This document shows positions 44,743 to 53,951 of a DNA stretch of 64,000 bases, piece after piece. Numbering within the stretch: the first letter of the stretch is position 1; every line of letters starts with the position of its first letter. A program made the position numbers and the translations under genes. The notes below the pieces were generated by a model, which was not told where the DNA came from, made no database searches, and saw only the letters and a list, made by a program, of their open reading frames with translations. This stretch comes from Serratia marcescens (GTDB taxonomy: Bacteria; Pseudomonadota; Gammaproteobacteria; Enterobacterales; Enterobacteriaceae), in assembly GCF_006715005.1 (NCBI RefSeq), contig NZ_VFMJ01000001.1, positions 2,542,001 through 2,606,000 of the forward strand, given 5' to 3'.

Positions 44743-47238
44743 TTATCGACAAATGTTGGCTGCGCTGTCCATCGAGATTTGCGGGCGTTCAATCTTGCAA
44801 ACACCGTCATTCAACCGGACTTCCAGTGACATGGGTTGCTGTTCCACGCGCAGATACAGGACGCTGGCCTGCCCGACAAAGCCAATGGCGTGCCCGCTTT
44901 GATCCGTCACCTCCGCACCAAATGGCAAGGGCACATCTCCGCGCTTAAAAGCGCGAAGCGTATAAGGCCGACGCTGATCGGTTTCGAACTTCAGATAGTT
45001 GACGGCGCCGGCATAAGGCACGCTGTTGGCGATATTGCCGACGATCTCCGCCCCGGAGCTATTGCCTGAATCCGACAACGTCACGGAGTTTTGCCGGTAC
45101 GGCGTGGCGTACGGCACCAAAGCCAGCCCTTCGTCGTTAGTGACGATGCTCTCGTCACCGTTCACCATCAGCCCTTTGGCCTTGGGCGCGTCCACCACCA
45201 TCATGGTGTTGCCCATTTCGTTTGACGCCAACAAATGCCAAGGGATCGCCACCAGGCTACCGCGGGCGCTCATCCCCAATTGTCGATAGTCAGAGGATTC
45301 ACTGTAGGAGCCGCCGACGGTCGTCGCGTTGGCACGATAGGCTGCATTCACACTCGCCATGCTGTTGCCACCGCTTTGATTACTGCCGGCAAGCGCATAA
45401 CTCAATCGGTTCGATTCCAGCGCATTGCCGCTCAGGCTTAGCGTGCTTTGTTGATAATGTGAATCGGTAGCCGATAAGCCGGTACTGAGATAGGCATTAT
45501 TGTCGAATACCGAAAGCGGCACGCTCAGCGAAAGATAAAACCGCGTCTCCTCTTTTCGATCGGAGTTTCTTACCCTGCTGGCGGAAACGTTATAACTGAT
45601 ACGTTCAAAGGCGTTTGAATACCCCAGTTGATATTCCCGGCTTTTATTCGTATTCGACCAGTAATCACGCTGGGTGCCGGAAAAATACAGCGTTCCCCAT
45701 CCCTCACCGAGCCGTTGATTAAGGTTCAGATTGAAGGTATTGCGCGGACGAGCGGCGCGAACGGCATCCCAGGTATTCAAATCCAGCGGTGCAAGCTCAT
45801 CGTCATCTTGGCTGTTCCCGTAGTCGTGAAAGTGTTTGTCGCGTTCTCGGTAACCTTGATGGGTATAGATGGCATCGTTGAAACTGTAATAGCCTTTCGT
45901 CGAATAACGATAAGCGGCCAGCGTGAAGTTGGTCGCGGTGGCATCCAGAAATTTGCTGTAGGCGATGCGAAAACTTTGCCCATTCTCTTTGCGATCCTGC
46001 AAAGACGTCGAGGCTTGAGTTACATCGACGGATACTGCGCCTATCGGCAAGTTCCAACCGCTGCCGAGCAGCCAGGCGCGGTAATCCTCACTGAGGATCG
46101 TGCCGGCATAGCCGGTGACCAGATTATTGAATCCATACTGCAGCGTACCCTGCACGAAAGCGGGAGAGTAGTCGGTATTTGCCTGATTGACTTTACCGGC
46201 AACCAGACCGTACTTGCTGACGCCCTGCTTCAACATATTGGGTACGGCGGAAAACGGTACGGTAAAGGACTGCTCTCGCCCGTTCGCTTCCTTAACCACC
46301 ACCAGCAGATCACCCGCGGAACCGGTAGGCAGGATGTTGTCCAACGTAAAAGCGCCCGGCGGTACGTTCTCCTGATAGATAAGGTTGCCGTTTTGTAGCA
46401 CTTTCACCAAGGCGTTGCTCTGCGCGACACCCCGCACTATCGGAGAAAACCCCTGCTGCGAATTGGGTCGCATATTGATGTCTGACGCTAAGGCGCCGCC
46501 CCGCACCCTGATCGAGTCGAACAAATCGCCTGGCGAGTAAAAATCGCCCATGGTCAAGTTTGATTTGATGGCAGCGAAGCCACGCTGCACATAGCGAGTA
46601 TTATTTTGCCAATCATTACCTTGCCGCGAACTGCTACGGAAATTGCTGCTGTCTCTGAATTGCCAGCCTGCCAGGTTAAACCCGGACTCCAGGCCGGTAT
46701 AAAAATCGTCGGCAGACGCTTTATCGCCCTGCAACGATTGCACGTGGTAATAGGTAGCGTTATAAGCCAACAACAGCGCCGGTACGCCACGATCCCAAAA
46801 TTTGGCGTCAACATAGCCGGCTTCTGCGCGAATGACTCGCGACTGAGGTACCGTCAACTTCAGGCTAAGCGTCGCCACGTCAAAATCGAAACGCCCTCCT
46901 TGCACCAACTTATCAATGGGAATAAGGTCGTTGTCCGCAACGGCGAGCAATGAGTCCAGATCGATGCCCAATAAAGCGGCATCGCGACCGGCAATGCGAA
47001 TATCGCCCTGGTGCTCACCGAACAGCAGCGAGAATCGGCCTTTCCAGCTTTGATTGACATAAACGTCGACAGTCTGCGTGCCCGCCGGCATATCATTGTT
47101 GAGGTAAAAGCGCGACAGGTCTGACTCGCTGGATGCTCCTGCCAATAAAGAGGTGTCAAATTTCATTGCCGATACTTTACTCGGCGAGATGAATGCAGAT
47201 ACGGTCAGTATCGAAAGCAATTTTATTTTAAGCTTCAT
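44743..47238 (-). CDS. Fimbrial outer membrane usher
   Basis: An 831-residue usher with signal peptide (MKLKIKLLSILTVSAFISPSKVSA region). It has an N-terminal domain (KFDTSLLAGASSESDLSRFYLNNDMPAGTQTVDVYVN), a 24-strand pore with plug (FSPIVRGVAQSNALVKVLQNGNLIYQENVPPGAFTLDNI) and C-terminal domains (LRAFKRGDVPLPFGAEVTDQSGHAIGFVGQASVLYLR). It assembles pilins delivered by the chaperone. Third gene of the fimbrial operon. Confidence 0.96.
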   Translation of the reverse strand: MKLKIKLLSILTVSAFISPSKVSAMKFDTSLLAGASSESDLSRFYLNNDMPAGTQTVDVYVNQSWKGRFSLLFGEHQGDIRIAGRDAALLGIDLDSLLAVADNDLIPIDKLVQGGRFDFDVATLSLKLTVPQSRVIRAEAGYVDAKFWDRGVPALLLAYNATYYHVQSLQGDKASADDFYTGLESGFNLAGWQFRDSSNFRSSSRQGNDWQNNTRYVQRGFAAIKSNLTMGDFYSPGDLFDSIRVRGGALASDINMRPNSQQGFSPIVRGVAQSNALVKVLQNGNLIYQENVPPGAFTLDNILPTGSAGDLLVVVKEANGREQSFTVPFSAVPNMLKQGVSKYGLVAGKVNQANTDYSPAFVQGTLQYGFNNLVTGYAGTILSEDYRAWLLGSGWNLPIGAVSVDVTQASTSLQDRKENGQSFRIAYSKFLDATATNFTLAAYRYSTKGYYSFNDAIYTHQGYRERDKHFHDYGNSQDDDELAPLDLNTWDAVRAARPRNTFNLNLNQRLGEGWGTLYFSGTQRDYWSNTNKSREYQLGYSNAFERISYNVSASRVRNSDRKEETRFYLSLSVPLSVFDNNAYLSTGLSATDSHYQQSTLSLSGNALESNRLSYALAGSNQSGGNSMASVNAAYRANATTVGGSYSESSDYRQLGMSARGSLVAIPWHLLASNEMGNTMMVVDAPKAKGLMVNGDESIVTNDEGLALVPYATPYRQNSVTLSDSGNSSGAEIVGNIANSVPYAGAVNYLKFETDQRRPYTLRAFKRGDVPLPFGAEVTDQSGHAIGFVGQASVLYLRVEQQPMSLEVRLNDGVCKIERPQISMDSAANICR

Positions 47239-47252
47239 TGCTATTCTTCACG

Positions 47253-47954
47253 TTAGCGGGCAGTAATGGCTTTAGATTTATAAGCCCCCAGGTCGTCGAT
47301 ATACAGCAGGGTATAAGCAACATTTCGGCTCACTCCAGATTTCGTCGCGGCAAATAGGCTGGAAAATGGCGCGACCATCACTGAATCAACCAACAGGTTT
47401 TTTTTACCTTTCTGGTCAACATTAGCCAACGTAAAAAAATAAGGGCTTTTGTTGATAATCTTAAATCCCGTCCCTGCCGCCTGTAACTCAATAAAATCCG
47501 TTATGGCATTAGCGTTGCTGCTTAATCCTGCCGGACGATAAAATAACTTGATACGCGACTTTATGGCCAACTGCAGCGTATTGACACCCTGCAAATTCTC
47601 CGGCGTGGGTGGAATATCCAACACGTTCAAATAAAATACAGACTCACGATCGCCAGGAAACGCGGCTCCCATTTTCTGTATGCGCAATTGCTGGCCATTA
47701 TTTCCAGCCACTTTCACCACCGGTGGAGATAACAAGAATGGTACGTTTGCCGTCTCAGGTGTCGAGTTTATATCACCGTCATCAATCCATGCCTGCACGA
47801 GCGCCGGATCGTTACCGCTGTTCACCAACTGAACGATAACATCTTTGTTTTTTTCGGGATAAATAACACGCGTTCCATTAATTACAATGTTGGCATCGGC
47901 GAAAAAGCTGCCGAAAAATAGCCCAACAAAGATTAAGCATTGTTTCATAGTCAC
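47253..47954 (-). CDS. Periplasmic fimbrial chaperone
   Basis: A 233-residue PapD-like chaperone. Signal peptide MKQCLIFVGLFFGSFFADA. N-terminal Ig domain with NIVINGTRVIYPEKNKDVIVQLVNSGNDPALVQAWID, including the conserved Arg/Lys used for donor-strand capping and the GVNTLQLAIKSRIKLFYRP signature. It donates a strand to pilins before the usher. It lies between the pilin and usher genes with a 15-bp gap. Confidence 0.95.
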   Translation of the reverse strand: MTMKQCLIFVGLFFGSFFADANIVINGTRVIYPEKNKDVIVQLVNSGNDPALVQAWIDDGDINSTPETANVPFLLSPPVVKVAGNNGQQLRIQKMGAAFPGDRESVFYLNVLDIPPTPENLQGVNTLQLAIKSRIKLFYRPAGLSSNANAITDFIELQAAGTGFKIINKSPYFFTLANVDQKGKKNLLVDSVMVAPFSSLFAATKSGVSRNVAYTLLYIDDLGAYKSKAITAR

Positions 47955-47996
47955 CTCAGAAGCCAGGCCTCTGGCACAGGCCTGGCTTAATTGCGA

Positions 47997-48581
47997 TTAC
48001 AGGTAGGAAATGGTGTAAGTCACGTTGGAGCTCAATTCCCCCACTTTCGCCTCGGTCACATTGGTCTTGTAGTAGTAGGCATCCAACGTCAGGGTCTCTG
48101 CGTCAGGTGCCGTTTTATCACCTTTGATCTTGGTGAGATAAGGCACATTCAGCGGAATCGGTGTGGACGAGCCCGGCTCAGCCAAAGAGAAACCGACGTT
48201 TTTTGCTACGGCGGCGTCGTTTTCATTAACAGAACTGTTTAACAGATACTTTCCGTCGGTAGAGATATTATTCGCCGAAGAGAAGTAGATCTTCAGTGGT
48301 GTGCCAGCCGTTCCCGCAGCCGGCGTACAACCGGAAAACGTCAGCGAGAAAGATTTCTTGTTTTTGGTGATTGGCCCGACGACTTTGCCCGCATCAGTTA
48401 CGGAAATTGGGCTGAGCGCAACGGTAAAGTCAGCGCTTTTTCCGCCGTTGATGGTACAAGTGGTATCCGTAACGGCACCGCTAAACGAAATAACGCCACC
48501 GGCAGAATTATCTGCCGCCGTTGCGCTCACAGAAGCTAACGCGGCAGCCAATACCGCCAAAGAGATACCTTGCTTAATCAT
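47997..48581 (-). CDS. Fimbrial major subunit (pilin)
   Basis: A 194-residue type-1-like pilin. Signal peptide MIKQGISLAVLAAALASVSATA, mature chain with GGVISFSGAVTDTTCTINGG (first Cys of the pilin disulfide), KKSFSLTFSGCTPAAG (second Cys) and the C-terminal beta strand VGELSSNVTYTISYL with penultimate Tyr. First gene of the operon, start at 48581 with GGAG six bases upstream. A long AT-rich upstream region (to 49391) should hold its promoter. Confidence 0.94.
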   Translation of the reverse strand: MIKQGISLAVLAAALASVSATAADNSAGGVISFSGAVTDTTCTINGGKSADFTVALSPISVTDAGKVVGPITKNKKSFSLTFSGCTPAAGTAGTPLKIYFSSANNISTDGKYLLNSSVNENDAAVAKNVGFSLAEPGSSTPIPLNVPYLTKIKGDKTAPDAETLTLDAYYYKTNVTEAKVGELSSNVTYTISYL

Positions 48582-48717
48582 AATAAACTCCATTACTTTC
48601 TTCGCTGAAAGAGCATATATAAAATGACCTATACCATTAAACCGTTCAGAGGCTAACGAAGCTTAGGCAATAGCAGAGCATTGACAGCATCCTGCCATCT
48701 CAAAGTTTATATTTGAC

Positions 48718-48760
48718 GGTATATGTTTTTATATATCCAAGTGTATTTTAAAATATATCC
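48718..48760. repeat. Tandem GGTATAT...ATATCC palindromes
   Basis: GGTATATGTTTTTATATATCC (48718-48738) and GTGTATTTTAAAATATATCC (48741-48760) are adjacent imperfect palindromes about 140-180 bp upstream of the pilin start. Their spacing of about two helical turns suggests paired operator sites. Confidence 0.55.
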
Positions 48761-49235
48761 AGCAATGGGAAAAGTCTCATTCACCGCCAGATGCAGAACA
48801 TATTAATTCCAAAGACAAAAAGATTGCAACATCGAATCAAATAATTTTCATAACAATAAAAAAAACAAATCAGGTAATAGACGAGAGGCAGTGCCTCATA
48901 AAAGAGTGGGCACGGTATGCAGCTTACTACGCAGGTTAAATGCGCATACCCATTTCTGCATGAAGTATGGCGTGGGATAAAAACAAAAAACCATTGAAAA
49001 TAAAAAGAAAAAATACAGGAAGAAAAATCTTAAATTTCTTAATTAGCCCTCTTAACTCCCACATAGGGCTAGCTTATTTCCACCTTAAAATACCGATATA
49101 GGAGTAGAACAGAAACGCGATGCCATCTACGTTTGGATATCTATACCTATCAAAAACAGCCCCCATTAATTTCATCCATCAGCCGACGAGGCTAAACGCG
49201 TCAGACTAGAATATATCTTCCGCAGTCACCTTTTA

Positions 49236-49255
49236 GGTATATTTTTTAATATACC
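49236..49255. repeat. Perfect palindrome GGTATATT-TTTT-AATATACC
   Basis: 8-bp perfect arms around TTTT, related to the tandem palindromes at 48718-48760, which lie about 500 bp away. It is close to the terminator of the small membrane protein gene but is not itself followed by a T-run. Confidence 0.6.
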
Positions 49256-49338
49256 AAGAGATAAATCACTCCAATAAAGCGCTACAGGGGCTGATCACGA
49301 TGGGGAGAGAAAAAACGCAGAAAGAGAAATGGCAGGAA

Positions 49339-49368
49339 TAAAAAACCCGAACACACCGGCTCGGGTTT
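49339..49368 (-). terminator. Terminator of the small membrane protein gene
   Basis: On the minus strand, the 8-bp stem AAACCCGA/TCGGGTTT is followed by a T-rich tail (forward AAAAA at 49341-49345). Confidence 0.8.
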
Positions 49369-49391
49369 ATAGCAAGACAGACATTCGACGA

Positions 49392-49604
49392 TCAGAGCTG
49401 TTTTTCAGCCCGAACGATGCCATGATTCTTCATCACCTCTTCCATGGTGAGATTTTCGTCGTACGGCTTATCGTCTACTACGACGTCTTGCGGGCGCACA
49501 TAAGGCTTGGTCGCACGCTTGAACATCCACCACCACACGAACACCAGGAAAGCGCCGGACTTCAGAAAGATCATGGTCCATAAGGCGACTTGATACCAGT
49601 TCAT
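49392..49604 (-). CDS. Small inner-membrane protein, 70 aa
   Basis: Starts MNWYQVALWTMIFLKSGAFL, one long membrane helix (residues about 5-28), then a charged tail (RPQDVVVDDKPYDENLTMEEVMKNHG) facing the cytoplasm or periplasm. GGAG seven bases before 49604 fixes the start. It has its own terminator. No family recognised. It lies next to tRNA-Ser in the serT-yccA block. Confidence 0.75.
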   Translation of the reverse strand: MNWYQVALWTMIFLKSGAFLVFVWWWMFKRATKPYVRPQDVVVDDKPYDENLTMEEVMKNHGIVRAEKQL

Positions 49605-49799
49605 CTCTGTCTCCATAGAGCATTAAGCGAAAATAGGTAAGGCGGCGTTAATTATCGCGCCGGTCACGCCTGACCACAGCAGGCACCCGAGCAGCCAACC
49701 TTGATGACCGCATAATCTCACCGATGCGTAGCCCTTATCAATAGCCGATCGCGTTTCCTGCAGAAACGCCTCGGTTTCTTCGCACGCAAAAGCAAAAAA

Positions 49800-49822
49800 C
49801 CCCGTGCTCAAAGAGCACGGGG
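49800..49822 (-). terminator. Terminator of tRNA-Ser
   Basis: Perfect 10-bp stem CCCCGTGCTC/GAGCACGGGG with loop AAA. On the minus strand it is followed by TTTTTT. It lies 11 bp past the tRNA 3' end. Confidence 0.88.
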
Positions 49823-49832
49823 TCAAAATATA

Positions 49833-49920
49833 TGGCGGAGGAGCAGAGATTCGAACTCTGGAACGGTTTCCCGTCGACGGTTTTCAAGACCGTTGCCTTC
49901 AGCCACTCGGCCACCCCTCC
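49833..49920 (-). tRNA. serT: tRNA-Ser (anticodon UGA)
   Basis: 88-nt class II tRNA on the minus strand with a long variable arm. It begins GGAGGGGTGGCCGAGTGG, has anticodon loop CTTGAAA (anticodon TGA), T arm CAGAGTTCGAATCTCTG and ends with encoded CCA. It sits beside yccA as serT does in E. coli. Confidence 0.96.
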
Positions 49921-50149
49921 GCAACGACGCGCACTATAAACAGACCGCATGCGCTTGTAAAGCCCGGGCGCGTTCAACCGCGCGAAAAATCAGCGAAGGC
50001 GCAGCAAGCGGCGAACAAACGCACACCTCTTCCCCCCTCTGTTGCCGTAATGATAACTAAGGGTAAAGATTGGTAAACAAACTTTAATCAACCGCTTGCG
50101 CTGCCTATTATCGGGATTATTTTGTGATGGCTTGATAAGAGAGAGCATT

Positions 50150-50809
50150 ATGGACCGCATTGTCGTCTCATCTTCTTCGCGCGACTCGCTGCTCAGCACG
50201 CATAAAGTCCTGCGCAACACCTATTTCCTGTTATCCCTGACCCTGGCCTTCTCAGCCCTGACCGCCACCGCCAGCACGATGCTGGGGCTGCCGGCGCCGG
50301 GTTTGTTGCTGATGCTGGTCGGTTTCTATGGCCTGATGTTCCTGACCCATAAACTGGCCAACAGCCCGGCGGGTATTCTGGCGGCGTTCGCGCTGACCGG
50401 TTTCATGGGATACGCCCTCGGCCCAATCCTCAGCTCGTTCCTGAACGCCGGTGCGGGCGACCTGATCATGCTGGCGCTGGGCGGCACCGCAGCCGTGTTC
50501 TTCTGCTGCTCGGCGTATGTGCTGACCACCCGTAAAGACATGTCGTTCCTGTCCGGCATGATGATGGCAGGTTTTGTGGTGCTGCTGGTGGCGGTGATCG
50601 CCAACCTGTTCCTGCAGATCCCTGCCCTGCACCTGGCTATCAGCGCGCTGTTCATCCTGTTCTCCGCCGGCGCGATCCTGTGGGAAACCAGTAACATCAT
50701 TCACGGCGGCGAAACCAACTACATTCGCGCCACCGTTAGCCTGTACGTGTCGCTCTACAACATGTTCATCAGCCTGTTGAGCATTCTGGGCTTCGCCCGC
50801 AGCAACTGA
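50150..50809 (+). CDS. yccA: FtsH protease modulator YccA
   Basis: A 219-residue Bax-inhibitor-1-family membrane protein with seven helices, closely matching E. coli Ycc[84 protein letters not shown]. It is both a substrate and an inhibitor of the FtsH-HflKC protease. The start at 50150 matches the family N-terminus. The gene order serT-yccA-tusE is conserved. Confidence 0.97.
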   Translation: MDRIVVSSSSRDSLLSTHKVLRNTYFLLSLTLAFSALTATASTMLGLPAPGLLLMLVGFYGLMFLTHKLANSPAGILAAFALTGFMGYALGPILSSFLNAGAGDLIMLALGGTAAVFFCCSAYVLTTRKDMSFLSGMMMAGFVVLLVAVIANLFLQIPALHLAISALFILFSAGAILWETSNIIHGGETNYIRATVSLYVSLYNMFISLLSILGFARSN

Positions 50810-50833
50810 TCGCACGTTACGCTTGCCTTCCAG

Positions 50834-50857
50834 GCCCCGCTCCGGCGGGGCTTTGTT
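50834..50857 (+). terminator. Rho-independent terminator of yccA
   Basis: 7-bp stem GCCCCGC/GCGGGGC with loop TCCG, followed by TTTGTTTTTT. Confidence 0.88.
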
Positions 50858-50920
50858 TTTTGCGGCCGAAAAAATTTGCTAAACTGGCGGCCGTTCCGAA
50901 TTATCCGTTATCGAGGCAGT

Positions 50921-51250
50921 ATGTTGGAGTTTGAAGGTCAGGTTATCGACACTGACGCGCAGGGCTATCTGAAAAACAGCGCCGACTGGCATGAGGGCCT
51001 GGCGCCGCTGTTGGCCGCGCAGGAAGAGATCGTGCTCACCGAAGCACACTGGGAAGTGGTGCGCTTCGTGCGCGACTTCTATCAGGAATTTAATACCTCA
51101 CCGGCTATTCGCATGCTGGTCAAAGCAATGGCACAGAAATACGGCGAAGAAAAAGGCAACAGCCGCTATCTGTATCGCCTGTTCCCGAAAGGGCCGGCCA
51201 AACAAGCCACCAAGATAGCCGGGTTGCCGAAACCGGTAAAATGTATCTGA
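50921..51250 (+). CDS. tusE: Sulfur relay protein TusE
   Basis: A 109-residue DsrC-family protein. It takes persulfide sulfur from TusBCD to MnmA for 2-thiouridine at tRNA wobble U34. The C-terminus [21 protein letters not shown] carries the conserved penultimate Cys. [28 protein letters not shown] is nearly identical to E. coli. The start at 50921 gives the family N-terminus MLEFEGQ. Confidence 0.97.
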   Translation: MLEFEGQVIDTDAQGYLKNSADWHEGLAPLLAAQEEIVLTEAHWEVVRFVRDFYQEFNTSPAIRMLVKAMAQKYGEEKGNSRYLYRLFPKGPAKQATKIAGLPKPVKCI

Positions 51251-51284
51251 TCGCTCTGCCCGCAGCGTTGCTGCAGGCGAACGC

Positions 51285-51563
51285 TTAATAGCGAATGCCG
51301 AACCCATCGTAGTCGGCTACACCCTGCGGCTCCACCAGCACCCGTTCGACGCGCGCGCTGCGCGGGCCGCCCTGTTTCAGCCACTCCACCAGCCTATCCA
51401 CCTGCGCCTGTGTGCCGCAGGCCACCACCTGAACGCTACCGTCATTAAGGTTGCGCGCATAGCCGGTCACCCCCAGCACCTCGGCCTGGCGCTGGGTGGA
51501 ATAGCGAAACCCTACGCCCTGCACTACGCCATACACATACGCAGCAATGCAAACTTGTGTCAT
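51285..51563 (-). CDS. yccX: Acylphosphatase
   Basis: A 92-residue acylphosphatase that hydrolyses carboxyl-phosphate bonds. The active-site motif [14 protein letters not shown] holds the phosphate-binding Arg, and [17 protein letters not shown] holds the catalytic Asn. It is in the conserved position between tusE and rlmI, pointing opposite to both. Confidence 0.96.
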   Translation of the reverse strand: MTQVCIAAYVYGVVQGVGFRYSTQRQAEVLGVTGYARNLNDGSVQVVACGTQAQVDRLVEWLKQGGPRSARVERVLVEPQGVADYDGFGIRY

Positions 51564-51656
51564 AATCGCCCCCTTAATTCAGTTTTCGTTATGGCATTGC
51601 CGTGCTTTTGCACCGCCATGTCACTCTTTCTATCCTAGCTGGCAGCATTATTAATT

Positions 51657-52847
51657 ATGACCGTACGCCTGTTTCTCGCCAAAGGACGTGAAAAGTCCTT
51701 ACTCCGTCGCCACCCTTGGGTGTTCTCCGGCGCCGTTCAACGCGTCGAGGGCAAAGCTCTCTCCGGTGAAACCATCGATATTCTCGACAGCCAAGGCAAA
51801 TGGCTGGCTCGCGGCGCCTATTCGCCCGAGTCGCAGATCCGCGCACGCGTCTGGACCTTCCAGCAGGATGAAGAGATTAACATCGATTTCTTCATTCGCC
51901 GCCTGCAGCAAGCGCAAAGCTGGCGTGATTGGGTCGCACAGCGCGACGGTCTGGATGGGTACCGCCTGATCGCCGGCGAATCCGACGGCCTGCCGGGCAT
52001 CACTATCGATCGCTTCCAGAATTTCCTGGTGCTGCAGCTGCTGTCCGCCGGTGCCGAATACCAGCGCCCAGCCCTGCTTTCCGCCCTGCAGCATTGCTAC
52101 CCGGAATGCTCGATTTACGATCGCTCCGACGTTGCGGTGCGCAAAAAAGAAGGCCTGCCGCTGGCGCAGGGCCCGGTGCTGGGCGATCTGCCGCCGGAGC
52201 TGCTGCCTATTACCGAGCACGGCATGAAACTGCTGGTGGACATTCAGCAAGGGCACAAAACCGGCTTCTACCTCGATCAGCGCGACAGCCGCCTGGCGGC
52301 ACGTAACTACTCCGCCGGCCGCAGGGTGCTGAACTGCTTCTCCTACACCGGCGCCTTCGCCGTTTCCGCTCTGATGGGCGGCTGCGAGCAAGTGATCAGC
52401 GTGGATACCTCACAGGCAGCGCTGGACATCGCCAAACAAAACGTCGAGCTCAACAAGCTGGACCTGATCAAGGCAGAGTTCGTCCGCGATGACGTGTTCC
52501 AACTGCTGCGCAACTACCGTACCCAGGGCGAGAAATTCGATCTGATCATCATGGATCCGCCGAAGTTCGTCGAGAACAAAAACCAGTTGGCCAGCGCCTG
52601 CCGTGGCTACAAAGACATCAACATGCTGGCGCTGCAGCTGCTGAACCCGGGTGGCATTCTGCTCAGTTTCTCCTGCTCCGGGCTGATGCCGACCGACCTG
52701 TTCCAGAAAATTTTGGCCGATGCCGCTGTAGATGCCGGACGTGATGTACAATTTATAGAACAGTTCCGGCAGGCTGCCGATCACCCGGTGATCGCCACGT
52801 ATCCTGAGGGGCTGTATCTGAAAGGATTCGCTTGTCGGGTGATGTAA
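51657..52847 (+). CDS. rlmI: 23S rRNA m5C1962 methyltransferase
   Basis: A 396-residue SAM-dependent methyltransferase. The N-terminal PUA domain is at about residues 1-75 ([30 protein letters not shown]). The Rossmann core has [27 protein letters not shown] (SAM-binding) and [14 protein letters not shown] (DPPKF catalytic loop), and the second catalytic Cys lies in [10 protein letters not shown]. The length matches E. coli RlmI. Confidence 0.97.
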   Translation: MTVRLFLAKGREKSLLRRHPWVFSGAVQRVEGKALSGETIDILDSQGKWLARGAYSPESQIRARVWTFQQDEEINIDFFIRRLQQAQSWRDWVAQRDGLDGYRLIAGESDGLPGITIDRFQNFLVLQLLSAGAEYQRPALLSALQHCYPECSIYDRSDVAVRKKEGLPLAQGPVLGDLPPELLPITEHGMKLLVDIQQGHKTGFYLDQRDSRLAARNYSAGRRVLNCFSYTGAFAVSALMGGCEQVISVDTSQAALDIAKQNVELNKLDLIKAEFVRDDVFQLLRNYRTQGEKFDLIIMDPPKFVENKNQLASACRGYKDINMLALQLLNPGGILLSFSCSGLMPTDLFQKILADAAVDAGRDVQFIEQFRQAADHPVIATYPEGLYLKGFACRVM

Positions 52848-52875
52848 CTTGAAATGCGCTGCCTTGCCCCCATAT
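52848..52875 (+). promoter_or_regulatory. Sigma-32 (heat-shock) promoter of hspQ
   Basis: -35 CTTGAAA (52848-52854), 13-bp spacer, -10 CCCCATAT (52868-52875). This is a match to the sigma-32 consensus at both elements, placed immediately after the rlmI stop and about 30 bp before the hspQ start. Confidence 0.88.
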
Positions 52876-52907
52876 ATGAGTAAGGCATTGTTTCTCAGGA
52901 GGTCATC

Positions 52908-53225
52908 ATGATTGCCAGCAAATTCGGTATCGGACAACAGGTTAGGCATAAACTGCTGGGGTATTTGGGTGTCGTGATCGATATCGACCCGGAATACTCT
53001 TTGGAACAACCCAAAGCTGACGAAATAGCGGCGAACGATGAACTGCGTTCCGCCCCTTGGTACCACGTGGTGATGGAAGACGAGGAGGGCCAACCGGTGC
53101 ACACCTATCTGGCGGAAGCACAGCTGGATAGCGAAGCCCAGGAGGCACACCCCGAGCAACCATCGCTGGATGAACTGGCGGAATCCATCCGTCACCAGCT
53201 ACAGGCGCCACGCTTGCGCAATTGA
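52908..53225 (+). CDS. hspQ: Heat shock protein HspQ (hemimethylated DNA-binding fold)
   Basis: A 105-residue YccV-like protein. [32 protein letters not shown] and [28 protein letters not shown] are typical of the family. It acts in protein quality control as a Lon specificity factor and DnaA stability factor. AGGAGG precedes the ATG. A sigma-32 promoter and a strong terminator flank it. Confidence 0.97.
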   Translation: MIASKFGIGQQVRHKLLGYLGVVIDIDPEYSLEQPKADEIAANDELRSAPWYHVVMEDEEGQPVHTYLAEAQLDSEAQEAHPEQPSLDELAESIRHQLQAPRLRN

Positions 53226-53252
53226 CCGCGCCAAGACCTGAGAAACCCGAGA

Positions 53253-53280
53253 GGGCCTGGCATCGCGCCAGGCCCTTTTT
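53253..53280. terminator. Rho-independent terminator of hspQ
   Basis: 9-bp stem GGGCCTGGC/GCCAGGCCC, 5-nt loop, then TTTTT. It lies between hspQ and the convergent yccU. Confidence 0.9.
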
Positions 53281-53282
53281 AT

Positions 53283-53696
53283 TCAGCGCTCCAGCCCCAA
53301 ACGCGGAATGTCGATTTTCGGACAGCGATCCATCACCACGCGCAGCCCGGCCTGTTGCGCCAGCTCCGCCGCCTGATCGTTAATCACGCCGATCTGCAGC
53401 CACAGCGCCTTGGCGCCGATCGCTATCGCCTCTTGCGCCACGCCGTAAGCCGCCTCCGAATTGCGAAACACATCAACCATATCCACCGGCTGCGGTATAG
53501 CGGCCAGCGTAGCGTAAACCGGCTGCCCCAGCAGCGTCTGCCCCGCCAATTTTGGGCTGACCGGGATCACTTGATACCCTTGCGCCAACAGATACGCCAT
53601 CACCCCATAGCTGGGCCGCGACGGGTTATCGCTGGCACCCACCAGCGCGATAGTTTTCACCTGCTGCAACAGCTCGACAATCTCTTGATCTTGCAT
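53283..53696 (-). CDS. yccU: CoA-binding protein YccU
   Basis: A 137-residue Rossmann-fold CoA-binding domain protein: [36 protein letters not shown] and [37 protein letters not shown]. Related to the CoA-binding part of succinyl-CoA synthetase alpha. The biological role is not defined. The ATG at 53696 has GGAG upstream. Confidence 0.94.
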   Translation of the reverse strand: MQDQEIVELLQQVKTIALVGASDNPSRPSYGVMAYLLAQGYQVIPVSPKLAGQTLLGQPVYATLAAIPQPVDMVDVFRNSEAAYGVAQEAIAIGAKALWLQIGVINDQAAELAQQAGLRVVMDRCPKIDIPRLGLER

Positions 53697-53951
53697 CTTC
53701 AACTCCCGTTTATCACTCCGTCACTCTCCGCTTCGAGTGTAACCGATCGGCATCCGCTCAGCTAAACGCAACGCGAGGGAAACTTCAGCGCAATCTTATG
53801 GTCATAGGCTGTCGCGGTTCAGCTGCTCATGGTCGTGTCTAATCGCGATGAAATATGTAAAAATGTGAACATAATGCCCGATTGAAAAATTTTGACACAA
53901 CCTATGCCGTGTTCAACACTTAGAGCTACGTCACTTTATAAGGAGATAATG

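Larger units (their letters stand above)
48582..49391. promoter_or_regulatory. Long AT-rich control region upstream of the fimbrial operon
   Basis: 810 bp without a gene and much more AT-rich than the surroundings, as is common for H-NS-bound fimbrial promoters. It contains three related palindromes of the form GGTATAT...ATATACC: two in tandem at 48718-48760 and one at 49236-49255. The region 48800-49060 is A-rich and featureless to the eye. Confidence 0.6.

Noticed and set aside
49623..49826. 67-codon minus-strand frame ending in a hydrophobic stretch
   Set aside because: Starts inside the tRNA terminator; a short GTG-start version cannot be excluded but has no support.
49738..49977. 79-codon minus-strand frame over tRNA-Ser
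   Set aside because: It overlaps the entire tRNA gene and its terminator.
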